NCBI RefSeq assembly: GCF_002994005.1
Contig: NZ_POSN01000004.1
Span: 154,839-218,838 of the forward strand
Direction of reading: 5' to 3'
Source: Apilactobacillus quenuiae
GTDB taxonomy: Bacteria; Bacillota; Bacilli; Lactobacillales; Lactobacillaceae
DNA length: 64,000 nt
Under the pieces are notes generated by a model, which did not search any database, was not told the DNA's origin, and saw only the letters and a program-made list of their open reading frames with translations. Both the position numbers and the translations under genes were made by a program. Positions within the stretch are counted from its first letter, which is position 1, and each line of letters begins with the position of its first letter. Positions 56,358 through 64,000 of the stretch are shown in pieces.

Positions 56358-57740
56358 ATGAAAAATACGCCCAATGAAGATAATGGACAATTATCTAAGG
56401 GATTAAAGAATCGCCATGTTCAATTAATAGCTCTTGGAGGAACAATCGGAACAGGTTTATTTTTAGGTGCTGGAGAATCTATCCAGTTTGCCGGCCCATC
56501 GATTATTTTTGCTTATTTGATAGCCGGAATAGCTGGATTCTTCATTATGAGATCTCTTGGTGAACTATTATTATCTGATGTTAATTGTCATTCATATATT
56601 GAATTTGTCGATAAATATTTAGGTAACAGAATAGGTTTTGTTGCAGGATGGACTTACTGGGCATGTTGGATTTCAATTGCAATGGCTGAAATTACTGCTG
56701 CAGGTTTATATATTCATTTTTGGTTTCCAGGGATACCGCAATGGGTAACAGGACTATTTTTACTTATTGTATTATTCTTAGCTAATTCAATTAATGTTTC
56801 TGCTTTTGGTGAAACTGAATTTTGGTTTGCTTTAATTAAAGTTGTAGCTATCTTAGCTTTAATAGCTACAGGTGTAGTATTAGTTGTAATTAACTATAAA
56901 ACTCCAGTCGGGCATGCTAGTTTAAGCAATTTATTTGGGAATTCAATGTTTTCTCATGGATTTAGTGGATTCCTTTTAAGCTTTCAAATGGTAATATTCA
57001 GTTTTGCAGGAATTGAGATGATTGGAATGACTGCTTCTGAAACTAATGATCCAGAAAAAGTTATTCCTAAAGCAATTAATGAGGTACCTTCTAGAATACT
57101 TATATTCTATATTGGATCATTAGTAGCTTTAATGTGTATCTATCCATGGAATCATATTAATGCTAGCTCTAGTCCTTTTGTACAGGTTTTTCAAAATATA
57201 GGAGTAAATTCTGCTGCTGCAATTATTAATTTTGTTGTATTGACTGCTGCAGTTTCTGCTTGTAATTCTGCTATTTTTACAACTGGAAGAATGATTTACT
57301 CATTAACCTATGGATCAAAAAAGCCATTTGGTAAGCAATTAGGGTCCTTAAATAAGCATAAAATTCCTTCTAAGGGAATTCTATTTTCTATTTTAATAAT
57401 TACATTATCATTAATTTTGAATGCTTATATGCCTGATGGTGTATTCCAACTAGTTTCTAGTATTGCTACTACATGTTTCTTATTTATTTGGGGATTGATT
57501 GTTTTAGCGCATTTAAAATATCGTAAGTTAGTTGCAAGTAAAAATGAAAATAATAAACTAACATTTAAAATGCCATTTTTTCCTTATTCTAACTATTTTG
57601 TTTTAGTATTTTTGATTTTTGTAGCAATTGTAATGTTGTTTAGGATGAATACATTATTTGCACTTATTGGATCAATAATTTGGATCATAGCATTATATAT
57701 TATAAAATTATTAGCGGACGAAGTTCATGAAAAGAGATAA
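56358..57740 (+). CDS. Amino-acid permease (APC superfamily, AAT family)
   Basis: A 460-residue secondary transporter with about 12 membrane spans. The family signature starts at the first span: GLKNRHVQLIALGGTIGTGLFLGAG; FSFAGIEMIGMTASETNDPEKVIPKAIN between spans 6 and 7 is also typical of proline/GABA/aromatic or D-Ser/Ala permeases. Substrate cannot be told from sequence. I use the ATG at 56358, after AAAGGGAG; the GTG four codons upstream overlaps it. It is alone, with a hairpin on either side. Confidence 0.92.
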   Translation: MKNTPNEDNGQLSKGLKNRHVQLIALGGTIGTGLFLGAGESIQFAGPSIIFAYLIAGIAGFFIMRSLGELLLSDVNCHSYIEFVDKYLGNRIGFVAGWTYWACWISIAMAEITAAGLYIHFWFPGIPQWVTGLFLLIVLFLANSINVSAFGETEFWFALIKVVAILALIATGVVLVVINYKTPVGHASLSNLFGNSMFSHGFSGFLLSFQMVIFSFAGIEMIGMTASETNDPEKVIPKAINEVPSRILIFYIGSLVALMCIYPWNHINASSSPFVQVFQNIGVNSAAAIINFVVLTAAVSACNSAIFTTGRMIYSLTYGSKKPFGKQLGSLNKHKIPSKGILFSILIITLSLILNAYMPDGVFQLVSSIATTCFLFIWGLIVLAHLKYRKLVASKNENNKLTFKMPFFPYSNYFVLVFLIFVAIVMLFRMNTLFALIGSIIWIIALYIIKLLADEVHEKR

Positions 57741-57765
57741 TTCCAATTTTGGAGTTATCTTTTTA
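57736..57765 (+). terminator. Terminator after the amino-acid permease
   Basis: A GATAATTCCA/TGGAGTTATC stem (one wobble), short T loop and T-rich tail, starting in the last codon. Confidence 0.78.
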
Positions 57766-57835
57766 TTTTGTAATTTATATTTTTGCGTTTATTGTTGTAA
57801 TATATAGTTAGTTAATATGGAAAGGGAGTAATTGT

Positions 57836-58444
57836 ATTCAGTACTTTATTTCTGATACGCATTTTTTCGATAAACATATGTTAGGTATTGATGACTTTGC
57901 TCCACGACCTTTTTTCTTTGTTGATGATATGAATAATAAAATTATCGATAACTGGAATAACAAAGTTAAAAGTAGTGATACGGTATATCATTTAGGCGAT
58001 ATTGCTGTATATCATATTAAACCAGCAAAAAAATCATATGAGGCAGTTTTTAATATTTTAAAGAAATTAAATGGACATTTAGTTTTAATTAAAGGAAATC
58101 ATGACAGCCGTGATCTATTTAAATTTTTGAGTAATCATAATTATTATATTAATAGTAAACCTAAGTTTGAATTTCATGATGTAGGTGTATTAATAAAAAT
58201 GAATCATTGTCAGTATTACATGACCCATTATCCAATGATGATGGGAAAAGTTGAAAAAATTATTAATCTTCATGGGCATATTCATCATTACTCTGTTCCA
58301 ATAAAAGATAATTTAAACGTAGGTGTGGATTCTCCTGAACTAGATTATTTAAAAATAAAACCATCCTTTGGATCTCCATTGTCTGAATCTGAAGTGCAAA
58401 ACATGGTTTCAGGTAAAAATATTGATTTCGCTAAGAGACATTAA
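57836..58444 (+). CDS. Metallophosphoesterase, likely initiated at ATT
   Basis: A 202-residue calcineurin-like phosphoesterase. Motif I is D-T-H (residues 7-9, in QYFISDTHFF), motif III is GNHD (87-90), and later His residues are in THYP and LHGHIHH. The ATG at 57878 would cut off motif I. The frame is open upstream to a TAG at 57809 and contains no ATG, GTG or TTG there; an ATT at 57836 lies seven bases after AAAGGGAG and gives the expected N-terminus. The substrate is unknown. It begins the 57.8-61.8 kb rightward cluster. Confidence 0.85.
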   Translation: MQYFISDTHFFDKHMLGIDDFAPRPFFFVDDMNNKIIDNWNNKVKSSDTVYHLGDIAVYHIKPAKKSYEAVFNILKKLNGHLVLIKGNHDSRDLFKFLSNHNYYINSKPKFEFHDVGVLIKMNHCQYYMTHYPMMMGKVEKIINLHGHIHHYSVPIKDNLNVGVDSPELDYLKIKPSFGSPLSESEVQNMVSGKNIDFAKRH

Positions 58445-58460
58445 TTAGGGGGTAAGTTAA

Positions 58461-59852
58461 TTGTTAGATAAAATTGCTATTTTGCATACAAATGATTTAC
58501 ATTCTCATTTTGAAAATTGGCCTAAAATTGTTAGATATTTGGCCTCAGAAAAACATAAACTTGAAAATCAAGGCTATTTCGTAATAACTGTTGATTTAGG
58601 TGATGCAATTGATCGTGCTCATCCATTAACTGAAGCAACCAATGGTAAAGCAAATGTAGAGTTATTAAATCAGGTTCATTATGATGCAGTTACTATTGGT
58701 AATAATGAAGGACTAACTAATAGTAAAGATGAATTAAATCATTTGTATGACGATGCCAATTTTGATGTTATTTTAGATAATTTATTTGATTTAAAAACTG
58801 GAAAACAACCAGCTTGGGCAAAACGAAAAAAGATTATTAAAAGTACAAATGGTACTAAAATAAAATTATTGGGATTAACAGCGCCTTATCATTCTACTTA
58901 TGAGTTGGAGGGATGGAATCCTATTAATGACCAAAAAATGATTCCTGAGCTTATAAAAAATGATAATGATGATTATAATGTAATGGTTTTATTATCACAT
59001 TTAGGGGTTACTCAAGACCGTTTAATTGCTAGTAAGTTCCCTCAGTTTAATATAATTATTGGGAGCCATACACACCATTTATTTAAAAATGGTGAATATG
59101 ACAATAATTCATTATTAGCTGCAGCCGGTAAATATGGACATTATATTGGAGAAATAAAAATATCTTTAGAAGATGGTAAAATTACAGATAAATCTGCTTC
59201 AGTAGTTAAGACTTCAGACTTACCAGAACAAATTGATGACAAAGAATATATAGATGGGCTAGAGGAACATGGAGAGCACATATTATCTAAGTCTAAAGTT
59301 GCTGATATTCCTTATACTATGAATACATCATTGAGAGGAGAACCTTCTATCGTGAAAGAAGGGCTTGAAGCCATGAAAGAAAAGGCTAAAACTGATGTTG
59401 CAATTATAAATGATGGGCTGTTCTTAGATGATTTACCTAAAGGGATAGTTGATAAGAATCAATTGCATAAAATATTGCCTCATTCTATGCATGTAATGAA
59501 AACCACTTTAAGGGGTTATGATTTATGGCGTATGATTATGGAGATGGAAAAAAATCGTAAGTTTTTAATTCAATTTGAACAAAAGGGAATGGGATTTCGT
59601 GGTAAATATTTTGGTGAATTAAATTATTCTGGCATTGATGTTGACATGAAGAATCGTAATGTTTTATATAATGGTAAAGTTATTAAGGATAATGATAGTT
59701 ATGATATTGCTTTATTGGATCATTATCTATTTATTCCATTTTTCCCAACTATCGCGATTGTTGGCGATAATCATATTTTGTATAATCAAACATTGCGAGA
59801 TGTATTCGCCAGTTATTTATCGAAAAAATATCCTTTAAATAAAAAAGATTAG
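58461..59852 (+). CDS. Bifunctional UDP-sugar hydrolase/5'-nucleotidase-like phosphoesterase (YunD)
   Basis: A 463-residue cytosolic enzyme: N-terminal metallophosphoesterase domain with HTNDLHSH (D12, H14), VDLGDAIDR, GNNEG and GSHTHH; C-terminal 5'-nucleotidase domain with DVAIINDG and the substrate block TTLRGYDLWRM. No signal peptide, unlike secreted nucleotidases, so it fits the intracellular YunD type. The start is TTG at 58461, about nine bases after AGGGGG. Confidence 0.92.
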   Translation: MLDKIAILHTNDLHSHFENWPKIVRYLASEKHKLENQGYFVITVDLGDAIDRAHPLTEATNGKANVELLNQVHYDAVTIGNNEGLTNSKDELNHLYDDANFDVILDNLFDLKTGKQPAWAKRKKIIKSTNGTKIKLLGLTAPYHSTYELEGWNPINDQKMIPELIKNDNDDYNVMVLLSHLGVTQDRLIASKFPQFNIIIGSHTHHLFKNGEYDNNSLLAAAGKYGHYIGEIKISLEDGKITDKSASVVKTSDLPEQIDDKEYIDGLEEHGEHILSKSKVADIPYTMNTSLRGEPSIVKEGLEAMKEKAKTDVAIINDGLFLDDLPKGIVDKNQLHKILPHSMHVMKTTLRGYDLWRMIMEMEKNRKFLIQFEQKGMGFRGKYFGELNYSGIDVDMKNRNVLYNGKVIKDNDSYDIALLDHYLFIPFFPTIAIVGDNHILYNQTLRDVFASYLSKKYPLNKKD

Positions 59853-59863
59853 GAGAGTTTTAT

Positions 59864-60412
59864 TTGGATCGTAAAACTATTGAAGAAACAGTAGAAGAAA
59901 ATAGAGCTTCTAAAAGACCATTAGCCAAAATATCTCAGGAAAGTAATAATAAATTACTTATTAATGGACATGATTATGAGATAATTAAGAATGTTGAAGA
60001 TTGTTTTGATCTTGAAATTTTTAAGCAACAATATAATCCTATTTTTAGTAAATATAATTATATTGTAGGTGATTATGGGTATGGTGTTTTAAGACTAAAG
60101 GGATTTCTTAAGGATGATGATAAAGTACCTCCTCAGTATCAATTTAGTTCAATTGAAGATTATATTTATGAATATGCTAATGTAGGCGCTAAATATTTTG
60201 TTATTAATAATATAGAAGCTAAAAACAGTTTTAGAAATAATTATTTTAGTAAAAATCATCGTAATAATCATAAAAAGCATAAAAATAGACGCCATAACTT
60301 TGAGGAAAAAGTAACAAAACATAAACGGCCTATTAATAAACGTAAAAACATGCATATTACTAAAAGCGATGGTAAAGGTAAGCGCCATTTTACGATTAAA
60401 CAGGGAGAATAG
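59864..60412 (+). CDS. YutD family protein (DUF1027)
   Basis: A 182-residue protein. The family core is at residues about 30-115 (INGHDYEIIKNVEDCFDLEIFKQQYNPIFSKYNYIVGDYGYGVLRLKGF, then CYEY-like EDYIYEYANVGAKYFVINN). The C-terminal 60 residues are strongly basic, His/Lys/Arg/Asn-rich and probably disordered, suggesting nucleic-acid contact, though this is inference. Function is unknown. The start is TTG after AGGAG. The order yunD-yutD-nagD is usual in lactobacilli. Confidence 0.88.
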   Translation: MDRKTIEETVEENRASKRPLAKISQESNNKLLINGHDYEIIKNVEDCFDLEIFKQQYNPIFSKYNYIVGDYGYGVLRLKGFLKDDDKVPPQYQFSSIEDYIYEYANVGAKYFVINNIEAKNSFRNNYFSKNHRNNHKKHKNRRHNFEEKVTKHKRPINKRKNMHITKSDGKGKRHFTIKQGE

Positions 60413-60414
60413 TT

Positions 60415-61188
60415 ATGAAAAAATATAACGGATATTTCATTGATTTAGATGGAACAATTTATGCTGGTAGTAAGAGAATTCCAGCCGCTAAAAGGTTTAT
60501 TGAAAGATTGCAAAAGAAAAATGTTTCTTTTATGTTCGTTACCAATAACACTACTAAAATGCCTATTGACGTTGTTAATAATTTATCTAAAAATCATGAT
60601 ATCCATGTAAATGAAGATAATGTTTATACTGCTGGCTTAGCAACTGCTGACTATATGGACAAAGTTGCTGGAACTAAACGTAAAGTCTATGTAGTTGGTG
60701 AAAAAGGTCTAGTAACTGCTTTAGAAAACAAAGAATTTAAAGTTGTATATAATGAAAAGCCTGACTATGTGGTTGTGGGGTTAGATTCTCATACTGATTA
60801 CGATAAATTAAGTAAAGCTGTTTTATATATTAGATCTGGTGCAAAATTTATTGGTACCAATCCTGATAGTAATATTCCAAATGAAAAAGGGATGCTTCCA
60901 GGTGCCGGTTCTTTAGTTGAATTGGTTAGATATGCAACACAGGTTAATCCAATATTTATTGGAAAACCTAAAAGTATTATCTTGGAAAATGCACTAGAAA
61001 AAATTAAACTAAATAAGAATGAGGTTGTAATGGTTGGCGATAATTATATGACAGATATTTCTGCAGGAATTAATTTTGGAATTGATACTTTATTAGTTTA
61101 TTCAGGACTATCCACTAGAAATCAAGTATCTAAGATGAATATAAAACCAACTAATGAAATTGATTCATTGGATGATTGGACAATTTAG
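60415..61188 (+). CDS. HAD-IIA family phosphatase (NagD/YutF-like)
   Basis: A 257-residue HAD hydrolase of the TIGR01457 type. The nucleophile motif DLDGT is at residues 10-14, motif II is VTNNTT, and the C-terminal acidic motif is VMVGDNYMTDI. The C2-type cap domain lies between. Substrate in cells is uncertain: family members dephosphorylate nucleoside monophosphates or sugar phosphates. It is two bases after yutD and followed, one base later, by a membrane protein gene. Confidence 0.92.
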   Translation: MKKYNGYFIDLDGTIYAGSKRIPAAKRFIERLQKKNVSFMFVTNNTTKMPIDVVNNLSKNHDIHVNEDNVYTAGLATADYMDKVAGTKRKVYVVGEKGLVTALENKEFKVVYNEKPDYVVVGLDSHTDYDKLSKAVLYIRSGAKFIGTNPDSNIPNEKGMLPGAGSLVELVRYATQVNPIFIGKPKSIILENALEKIKLNKNEVVMVGDNYMTDISAGINFGIDTLLVYSGLSTRNQVSKMNIKPTNEIDSLDDWTI

Positions 61189-61189
61189 A

Positions 61190-61813
61190 ATGCTTAAATT
61201 TAAACTGCTTAATATATTGGGTATTATAATAATACTTTTATCTGTGATAAGTTTAGGTATATTTATAATTATAAATATACCTTTTTTATATTATCTATCT
61301 ATATTGATATTTCACATTGATATTAATTCTCACAAGACGATAAGTGAATTAATGAATAATTATTATAATATTGTGACTTATTTACAGTCCCCATTTATTA
61401 ACCATTTTAGCTCTAGCTTTATTATAGATAGAAAGGGATTTCATCATTTTTTTAATGTAAAACAATTAATTATTTTTAATAATCTCTTTATGTTTTTTTC
61501 TTTACCTATTGCTTTAAAGGTTTATTATAATTATGTATCTAGGAAATTTATTATTTTATGGATGAATTTTCTGAAATTAACTATTTATACGTTTATTTTT
61601 ATGTTAATTTTACTTGCTATTGATTTTAATGGAGTTTTTATAAAGTTTCATCAAATATTTTTTAAAAATAATGATTGGATATTTAACGTTAAGCAAAATT
61701 CTGTTATTTTGGCTTTTCCTGATGGATATTTCTTCTTATGTTCTTTGACTTTATTTTGTTTATTTATATTTTTGTGTATTTTTCTTTTGAGAAAAGGGAA
61801 AAAAGAAATCTAA
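61190..61813 (+). CDS. TIGR01906 family integral membrane protein
   Basis: A 207-residue membrane protein with four hydrophobic spans: about residues 5-30, 105-125, 130-150 and 180-203. The extracytoplasmic loop between spans 1 and 2 has the family pattern FHIDINSHKTISELMNNYYNIVTYLQSPF. Its function is not known. The start is the ATG one base after the phosphatase stop; the binding site is poor, so coupling with that gene is likely. It ends the rightward cluster. Confidence 0.83.
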   Translation: MLKFKLLNILGIIIILLSVISLGIFIIINIPFLYYLSILIFHIDINSHKTISELMNNYYNIVTYLQSPFINHFSSSFIIDRKGFHHFFNVKQLIIFNNLFMFFSLPIALKVYYNYVSRKFIILWMNFLKLTIYTFIFMLILLAIDFNGVFIKFHQIFFKNNDWIFNVKQNSVILAFPDGYFFLCSLTLFCLFIFLCIFLLRKGKKEI

Positions 61814-61814
61814 T

Positions 61815-61850
61815 AAAAAGAGTGGAATCATAAATATTCCACTCTTTTTT
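61815..61850. terminator. Bidirectional terminator between the TIGR01906 gene and dedA
   Basis: A perfect 14-bp stem AAAAAGAGTGGAAT/ATTCCACTCTTTTT, seven-base loop, A-run before and T-run after. Confidence 0.92.
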
Positions 61851-62487
61851 ATTTTTGCCTCTTTTCCTTAATAAAAGCTATTATTCCGGGAATTAAAGTG
61901 ATTAATATGATGCTAATTATTACAACTGAGAAATGCTCTTGAACAAATGGAATGTTACCAAAGAAGTGACCAGCACCGCAACATAGTAATACCCAAACTA
62001 CACATGCTGATAAATTATACTTTATAAATTTATCGTATTTATATCCACTTGTAGCAGCAATGAAAGGAGCTATTGTTCTAATTATTGGCATAAATCTTGC
62101 GATGAATATTGCTAATATTCCATATTTATCAAAAAAAGATCTAGCCTTATCTAATTGTTCAGGTTTGATAACTTTTGCGACCCATTTTTGTTTTGTAATT
62201 TTGTAACCTATTTTGTCTCCTAAATAAAAGTTCAAAGTATCACCTAAAAAAGATGCCAAGAGGAACACAACTATAAATACCCAAGTATTTAAATGATACT
62301 GTGGATTTGCTGAAATTGCGGATGCTGCGAATAATAAAGAGTCACCTGGTAGAAACGGCATAATTACTACTCCCGTTTCTACAAAGATAACAGCAAAAAG
62401 CATAATATATGTCCAATTTCCAAAATAAGTAACTAAATTAATAATGTGATTATCTATATGAAGTATAAAGTCTATTAAAGTATTCAT
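61849..62487 (-). CDS. DedA family membrane protein
   Basis: A 212-residue polytopic membrane protein with the DedA core: FVETGVVIMPFLPGDSLLF, GDTLNFYLGDKIG and FIARFMPIIRTIAPFIAATS, containing the conserved Glu, Asp and Arg. DedA/VTT proteins flip phospholipids or undecaprenyl phosphate across the membrane. The ATG follows AAGGAG. It is read leftward between two rightward units. Confidence 0.92.
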   Translation of the reverse strand: MNTLIDFILHIDNHIINLVTYFGNWTYIMLFAVIFVETGVVIMPFLPGDSLLFAASAISANPQYHLNTWVFIVVFLLASFLGDTLNFYLGDKIGYKITKQKWVAKVIKPEQLDKARSFFDKYGILAIFIARFMPIIRTIAPFIAATSGYKYDKFIKYNLSACVVWVLLCCGAGHFFGNIPFVQEHFSVVIISIILITLIPGIIAFIKEKRQK

Positions 62488-62575
62488 ATTTTTCTCCTTA
62501 ATTAAATATATATCGTAATTTTACCAAATTTAGAATAATAAGTGCATAATAATAAAATAAATTATGAAAAAACAC

Positions 62576-62604
62576 TTATCATTTCTCCAATTTTATTTTA
62601 TTAT
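62576..62604 (+). promoter_or_regulatory. Promoter of the cyclophilin gene (candidate)
   Basis: TTATCA, 17-base spacer, TATTAT, 40 bases before the proposed ATT start. Confidence 0.5.
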
Positions 62605-62643
62605 ATTATATGTTTACTAAATAATTATTTGGAGGAATTTATT

Positions 62644-63231
62644 ATTAATTATCCGCAGTTAAATTTAGATGAAGAAAATGGCCCACTAGCTATTATAAAG
62701 ACTAATTATGGTGATATTGAAATTAGATTATTTCCTGAACAAGCACCAATGGCAGTAGAAAACTTTACTAAACTTGCTGAAGTAGGTTATTATGATCAAA
62801 TTAATTTTCATAGAGTTATTAAGGACTTTATGATTCAATCTGGTGATCCTACAGATACAGGTGCAGGTGGTGAAAGTATTTGGAATCAACCATTTGATGA
62901 TGAATTTTCTGATGATTTATATAACTTTAGAGGTGCATTGTCTATGGCAAATGCAGGCCCTAATACTAATGGCAGTCAATTTTTTATTGTTCAAAATAAA
63001 AATTTAGCAGATAATTTAATAGAACCTATGAAGAGATCTAAATTTTCTAATGAAGTTATTGACGCATATAAGAAAAATGGAGGAGCCCCATGGTTAGATT
63101 TTAGACATACGGTTTTTGGTCAAACAATTAAGGGAATTGATGTGGTTGATAAAATAGCTAATGTTGATGTTGATAACAATGATCGACCTGTTTCAGATGT
63201 ACTGATAAATAAAATAGAAATTTTCAAATAA
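62644..63231 (+). CDS. Peptidyl-prolyl isomerase, cyclophilin type, likely ATT start
   Basis: A 195-residue cytosolic cyclophilin that speeds proline isomerisation. Active-site blocks: INFHRVIKDFMIQSGDP, GALSMANAGPNTNGSQFFIVQ and FRHTVFGQ. By comparison with lactobacillus relatives, the protein should begin one residue before the sequence NYPQL. In that place are two ATT codons, the second seven bases after GGAGGA. The nearest canonical start (TTG at 62629) is part of the binding site, and one farther upstream gives an implausible hydrophobic extension. ATT at 62644 is therefore chosen. Confidence 0.88.
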   Translation: MNYPQLNLDEENGPLAIIKTNYGDIEIRLFPEQAPMAVENFTKLAEVGYYDQINFHRVIKDFMIQSGDPTDTGAGGESIWNQPFDDEFSDDLYNFRGALSMANAGPNTNGSQFFIVQNKNLADNLIEPMKRSKFSNEVIDAYKKNGGAPWLDFRHTVFGQTIKGIDVVDKIANVDVDNNDRPVSDVLINKIEIFK

Positions 63232-63319
63232 TTATTGACTATAATGTATATTGTTGTTATTATTATTTTCGTTGTCATTTTTTGAATTTAAATTTTTATA
63301 ATTTTGTTTAAAAATTTTA

Positions 63320-63348
63320 TTGACTTGTATTCAAAAATTTGATAGTAT
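63320..63348 (+). promoter_or_regulatory. rRNA operon promoter P1
   Basis: TTGACT, 17-base spacer, TAGTAT. First of three tandem boxes upstream of 16S rRNA. Confidence 0.6.
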
Positions 63349-63402
63349 TTTTATTGTTGATTTGTGAGGCTAAAGCGATATATGTTTTTTATGAAAAAGA
63401 TA

Positions 63403-63431
63403 TTGACTTTCACTTCTCAAAATGGCATAAT
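63403..63431 (+). promoter_or_regulatory. rRNA operon promoter P2
   Basis: TTGACT, 17-base spacer, CATAAT. An inverted repeat TTGATAT (63448-63454)/ATATCAA (63468-63474) lies in its early transcribed region. Confidence 0.65.
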
Positions 63432-63501
63432 AATTAATGTTGCGTTGTTGATATAGCAAATAGCAACATATCAATTAAAAATTTAATTATAAAAAAAGTT
63501 G

Positions 63502-63530
63502 TTGACGTTGAATTGTTAATATGATATAAT
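63502..63530 (+). promoter_or_regulatory. rRNA operon promoter P3
   Basis: TTGACG, 17-base spacer, perfect TATAAT: the best of the three and closest to the rRNA. Confidence 0.82.
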
Positions 63531-63568
63531 TAAAAAGCTGCTTGTTTTAAGTGGCTAACTGATAAGTA

Positions 63569-63700
63569 GATCTTTGAAAACTGAACAAGATTGATAATCA
63601 ATGATGTGTAAGGAACTTACGATTTTAGATCGTAAGTAATTAAACACAGCGAAGTCAATTCGCTTTTAAAAACAATTAATTTGATGAGCTAGTTAAAAGC
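63569..63700 (+). promoter_or_regulatory. rRNA leader with boxA-like antitermination site and processing hairpins
   Basis: GATCTTTGAAAACTG at 63569-63583 is the boxA-like sequence found before lactobacillus 16S genes. It is followed by a nine-bp hairpin ACTTACGAT/ATCGTAAGT (63615-63637) and by GCTTTTAA/TTAAAAGC (63662-63669, 63693-63700) just ahead of the mature 16S end. These probably serve antitermination and RNase III-type processing. No gene lies in the spacer between the cyclophilin gene and 16S. Confidence 0.7.
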
Positions 63701-63710
63701 TTTTTATCTA

Positions 63711-64000
63711 TAAGATGAGAGTTTGATCCTGGCTCAGGACGAACGCTGGCGGCGTGCCTAATACATGCAAGTCGAACGAGTCCTCCCAATTTGATTTTAT
63801 GCTTGCATAAATGATTTTTGGATTCGGGACGAGTGGCGAACTGGTGAGTAACACGTGGGTAACCTGCCCTAAAGCAGGGGATAACATTTGGAAACAAGTG
63901 CTAATACCGTATAATTAGTTGGAACCACATGGTTCCAACTTGAAAGATGGCTCTGCTATCACTTTAGGATGGACCCGCGGCGTATTAGCTAGTTGGTGAG
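63711..64000 (+). rRNA. 16S ribosomal RNA, 5' part (cut by window edge)
   Basis: The universal 5' sequence AGAGTTTGATCCTGGCTCAG starts at 63718, so the mature end is about seven bases upstream. GACGAACGCTGGCGGCGTGC, GTGGCGAACTGGTGAGTAAC and ATGGACCCGCGGCGTATTAG follow, as in Lactobacillaceae. About 290 bases are present; the rest of the operon is outside the window. The V1 region is long and AT-rich, which should allow genus assignment. Confidence 0.98.

Noticed and set aside
62543-62578. Nested inverted repeat AAGTGCATAAT ... ATTATG ... CACTT before the cyclophilin gene
   Set aside because: Arms are short and AT-rich with unequal loops, no T-tail follows; in this base composition it can arise by chance.
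62542-62643. N-terminal extension of the cyclophilin starting at an ATG in the upstream spacer
   Set aside because: It crosses the promoter and the GGAGGA binding site and gives a hydrophobic stretch absent from relatives.
63676-63897. 73-codon minus-strand frame within the 16S region
   Set aside because: Antisense to conserved rRNA; a chance frame seen in many rRNA genes.
1-64000. CRISPR arrays, insertion sequences, prophage, toxin-antitoxin or defence genes, tRNA genes
   Set aside because: Looked for direct repeats, transposase or integrase motifs and tRNA-like folds; none was found. The window is core genome throughout.

Overview
The window is a gene-dense, strongly AT-rich piece of a Firmicutes chromosome. 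The 16S rRNA 5' end, the T-box leaders upstream of valS and alaS, the CcpA/cre pair, a one-enzyme MutS/MutL plus MutS2 set, the comG operon, and the gene order (ezrA-nifS-thiI; valS-folC-mreBCD-minCD; ymfFH-rodZ-pgsA-cinA-recA-rny-ymdB-mutSL-ruvAB-yajC; alaS-ireB-ruvX-yrzB-zapA-cvpA-mutS2-trxA-yslB-murI-xtp; ytxK-ackA) all point to the family Lactobacillaceae, a low-GC lineage that I cannot name to genus. No insertion sequence, prophage, CRISPR array, plasmid gene or tRNA gene is visible.

Layout. 1-4.4 kb: a cut hypothetical gene, then a mostly leftward block (universal stress protein, small membrane protein, rarA, yueI, rpsD with its own leader, a free-methionine sulfoxide reductase). 4.5-9.4 kb: ezrA, cysteine desulfurase, thiI, tpx. 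9.4-13.7 kb: T-box-controlled valS, then folC. 13.7-17.8 kb: cell shape and division site (mreBCD, minCD). 17.8-20.3 kb: a T-box-controlled polar amino-acid ABC importer. 20.3-25 kb: two M16-type proteins, rodZ, pgsA and a short CinA. 25-35.4 kb: recA behind an SOS box, RNase Y, ymdB, mutS, mutL, ruvA, ruvB, yajC. 35.5-48.5 kb: nrnA, a DEAD-box helicase, T-box-controlled alaS, ireB-ruvX-yrzB, zapA-cvpA-mutS2, trxA, yslB, murI, xtp and two envelope-associated proteins. 48.5-57.7 kb: ccpA with a cre site, yebC, the complete comGA-GG operon behind a com-box-like motif, ytxK, ackA, an amino-acid permease. 57.8-63.2 kb: two metallophosphoesterases, yutD, a HAD phosphatase, membrane proteins and a cyclophilin. 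63.3-64 kb: three tandem promoters, an rRNA leader and the beginning of 16S rRNA.

Most of this is ordinary core genome: translation, envelope growth, DNA repair and recombination, competence, overflow metabolism. I found no new multi-gene system. The observation most worth checking is that RNase Y has a normal membrane anchor, coiled coil and KH domain, but its HD nuclease domain has lost several metal-ligand residues (HD to HE, HH to DD, D to N). Other points of note: two genes (a metallophosphoesterase and the cyclophilin) for which the only good start codon is ATT, and one (ytxK) where it is CTG; a 46-residue ComGG candidate; a CinA reduced to its C-terminal domain; and absence of queA/tgt and ymfI at their customary positions.
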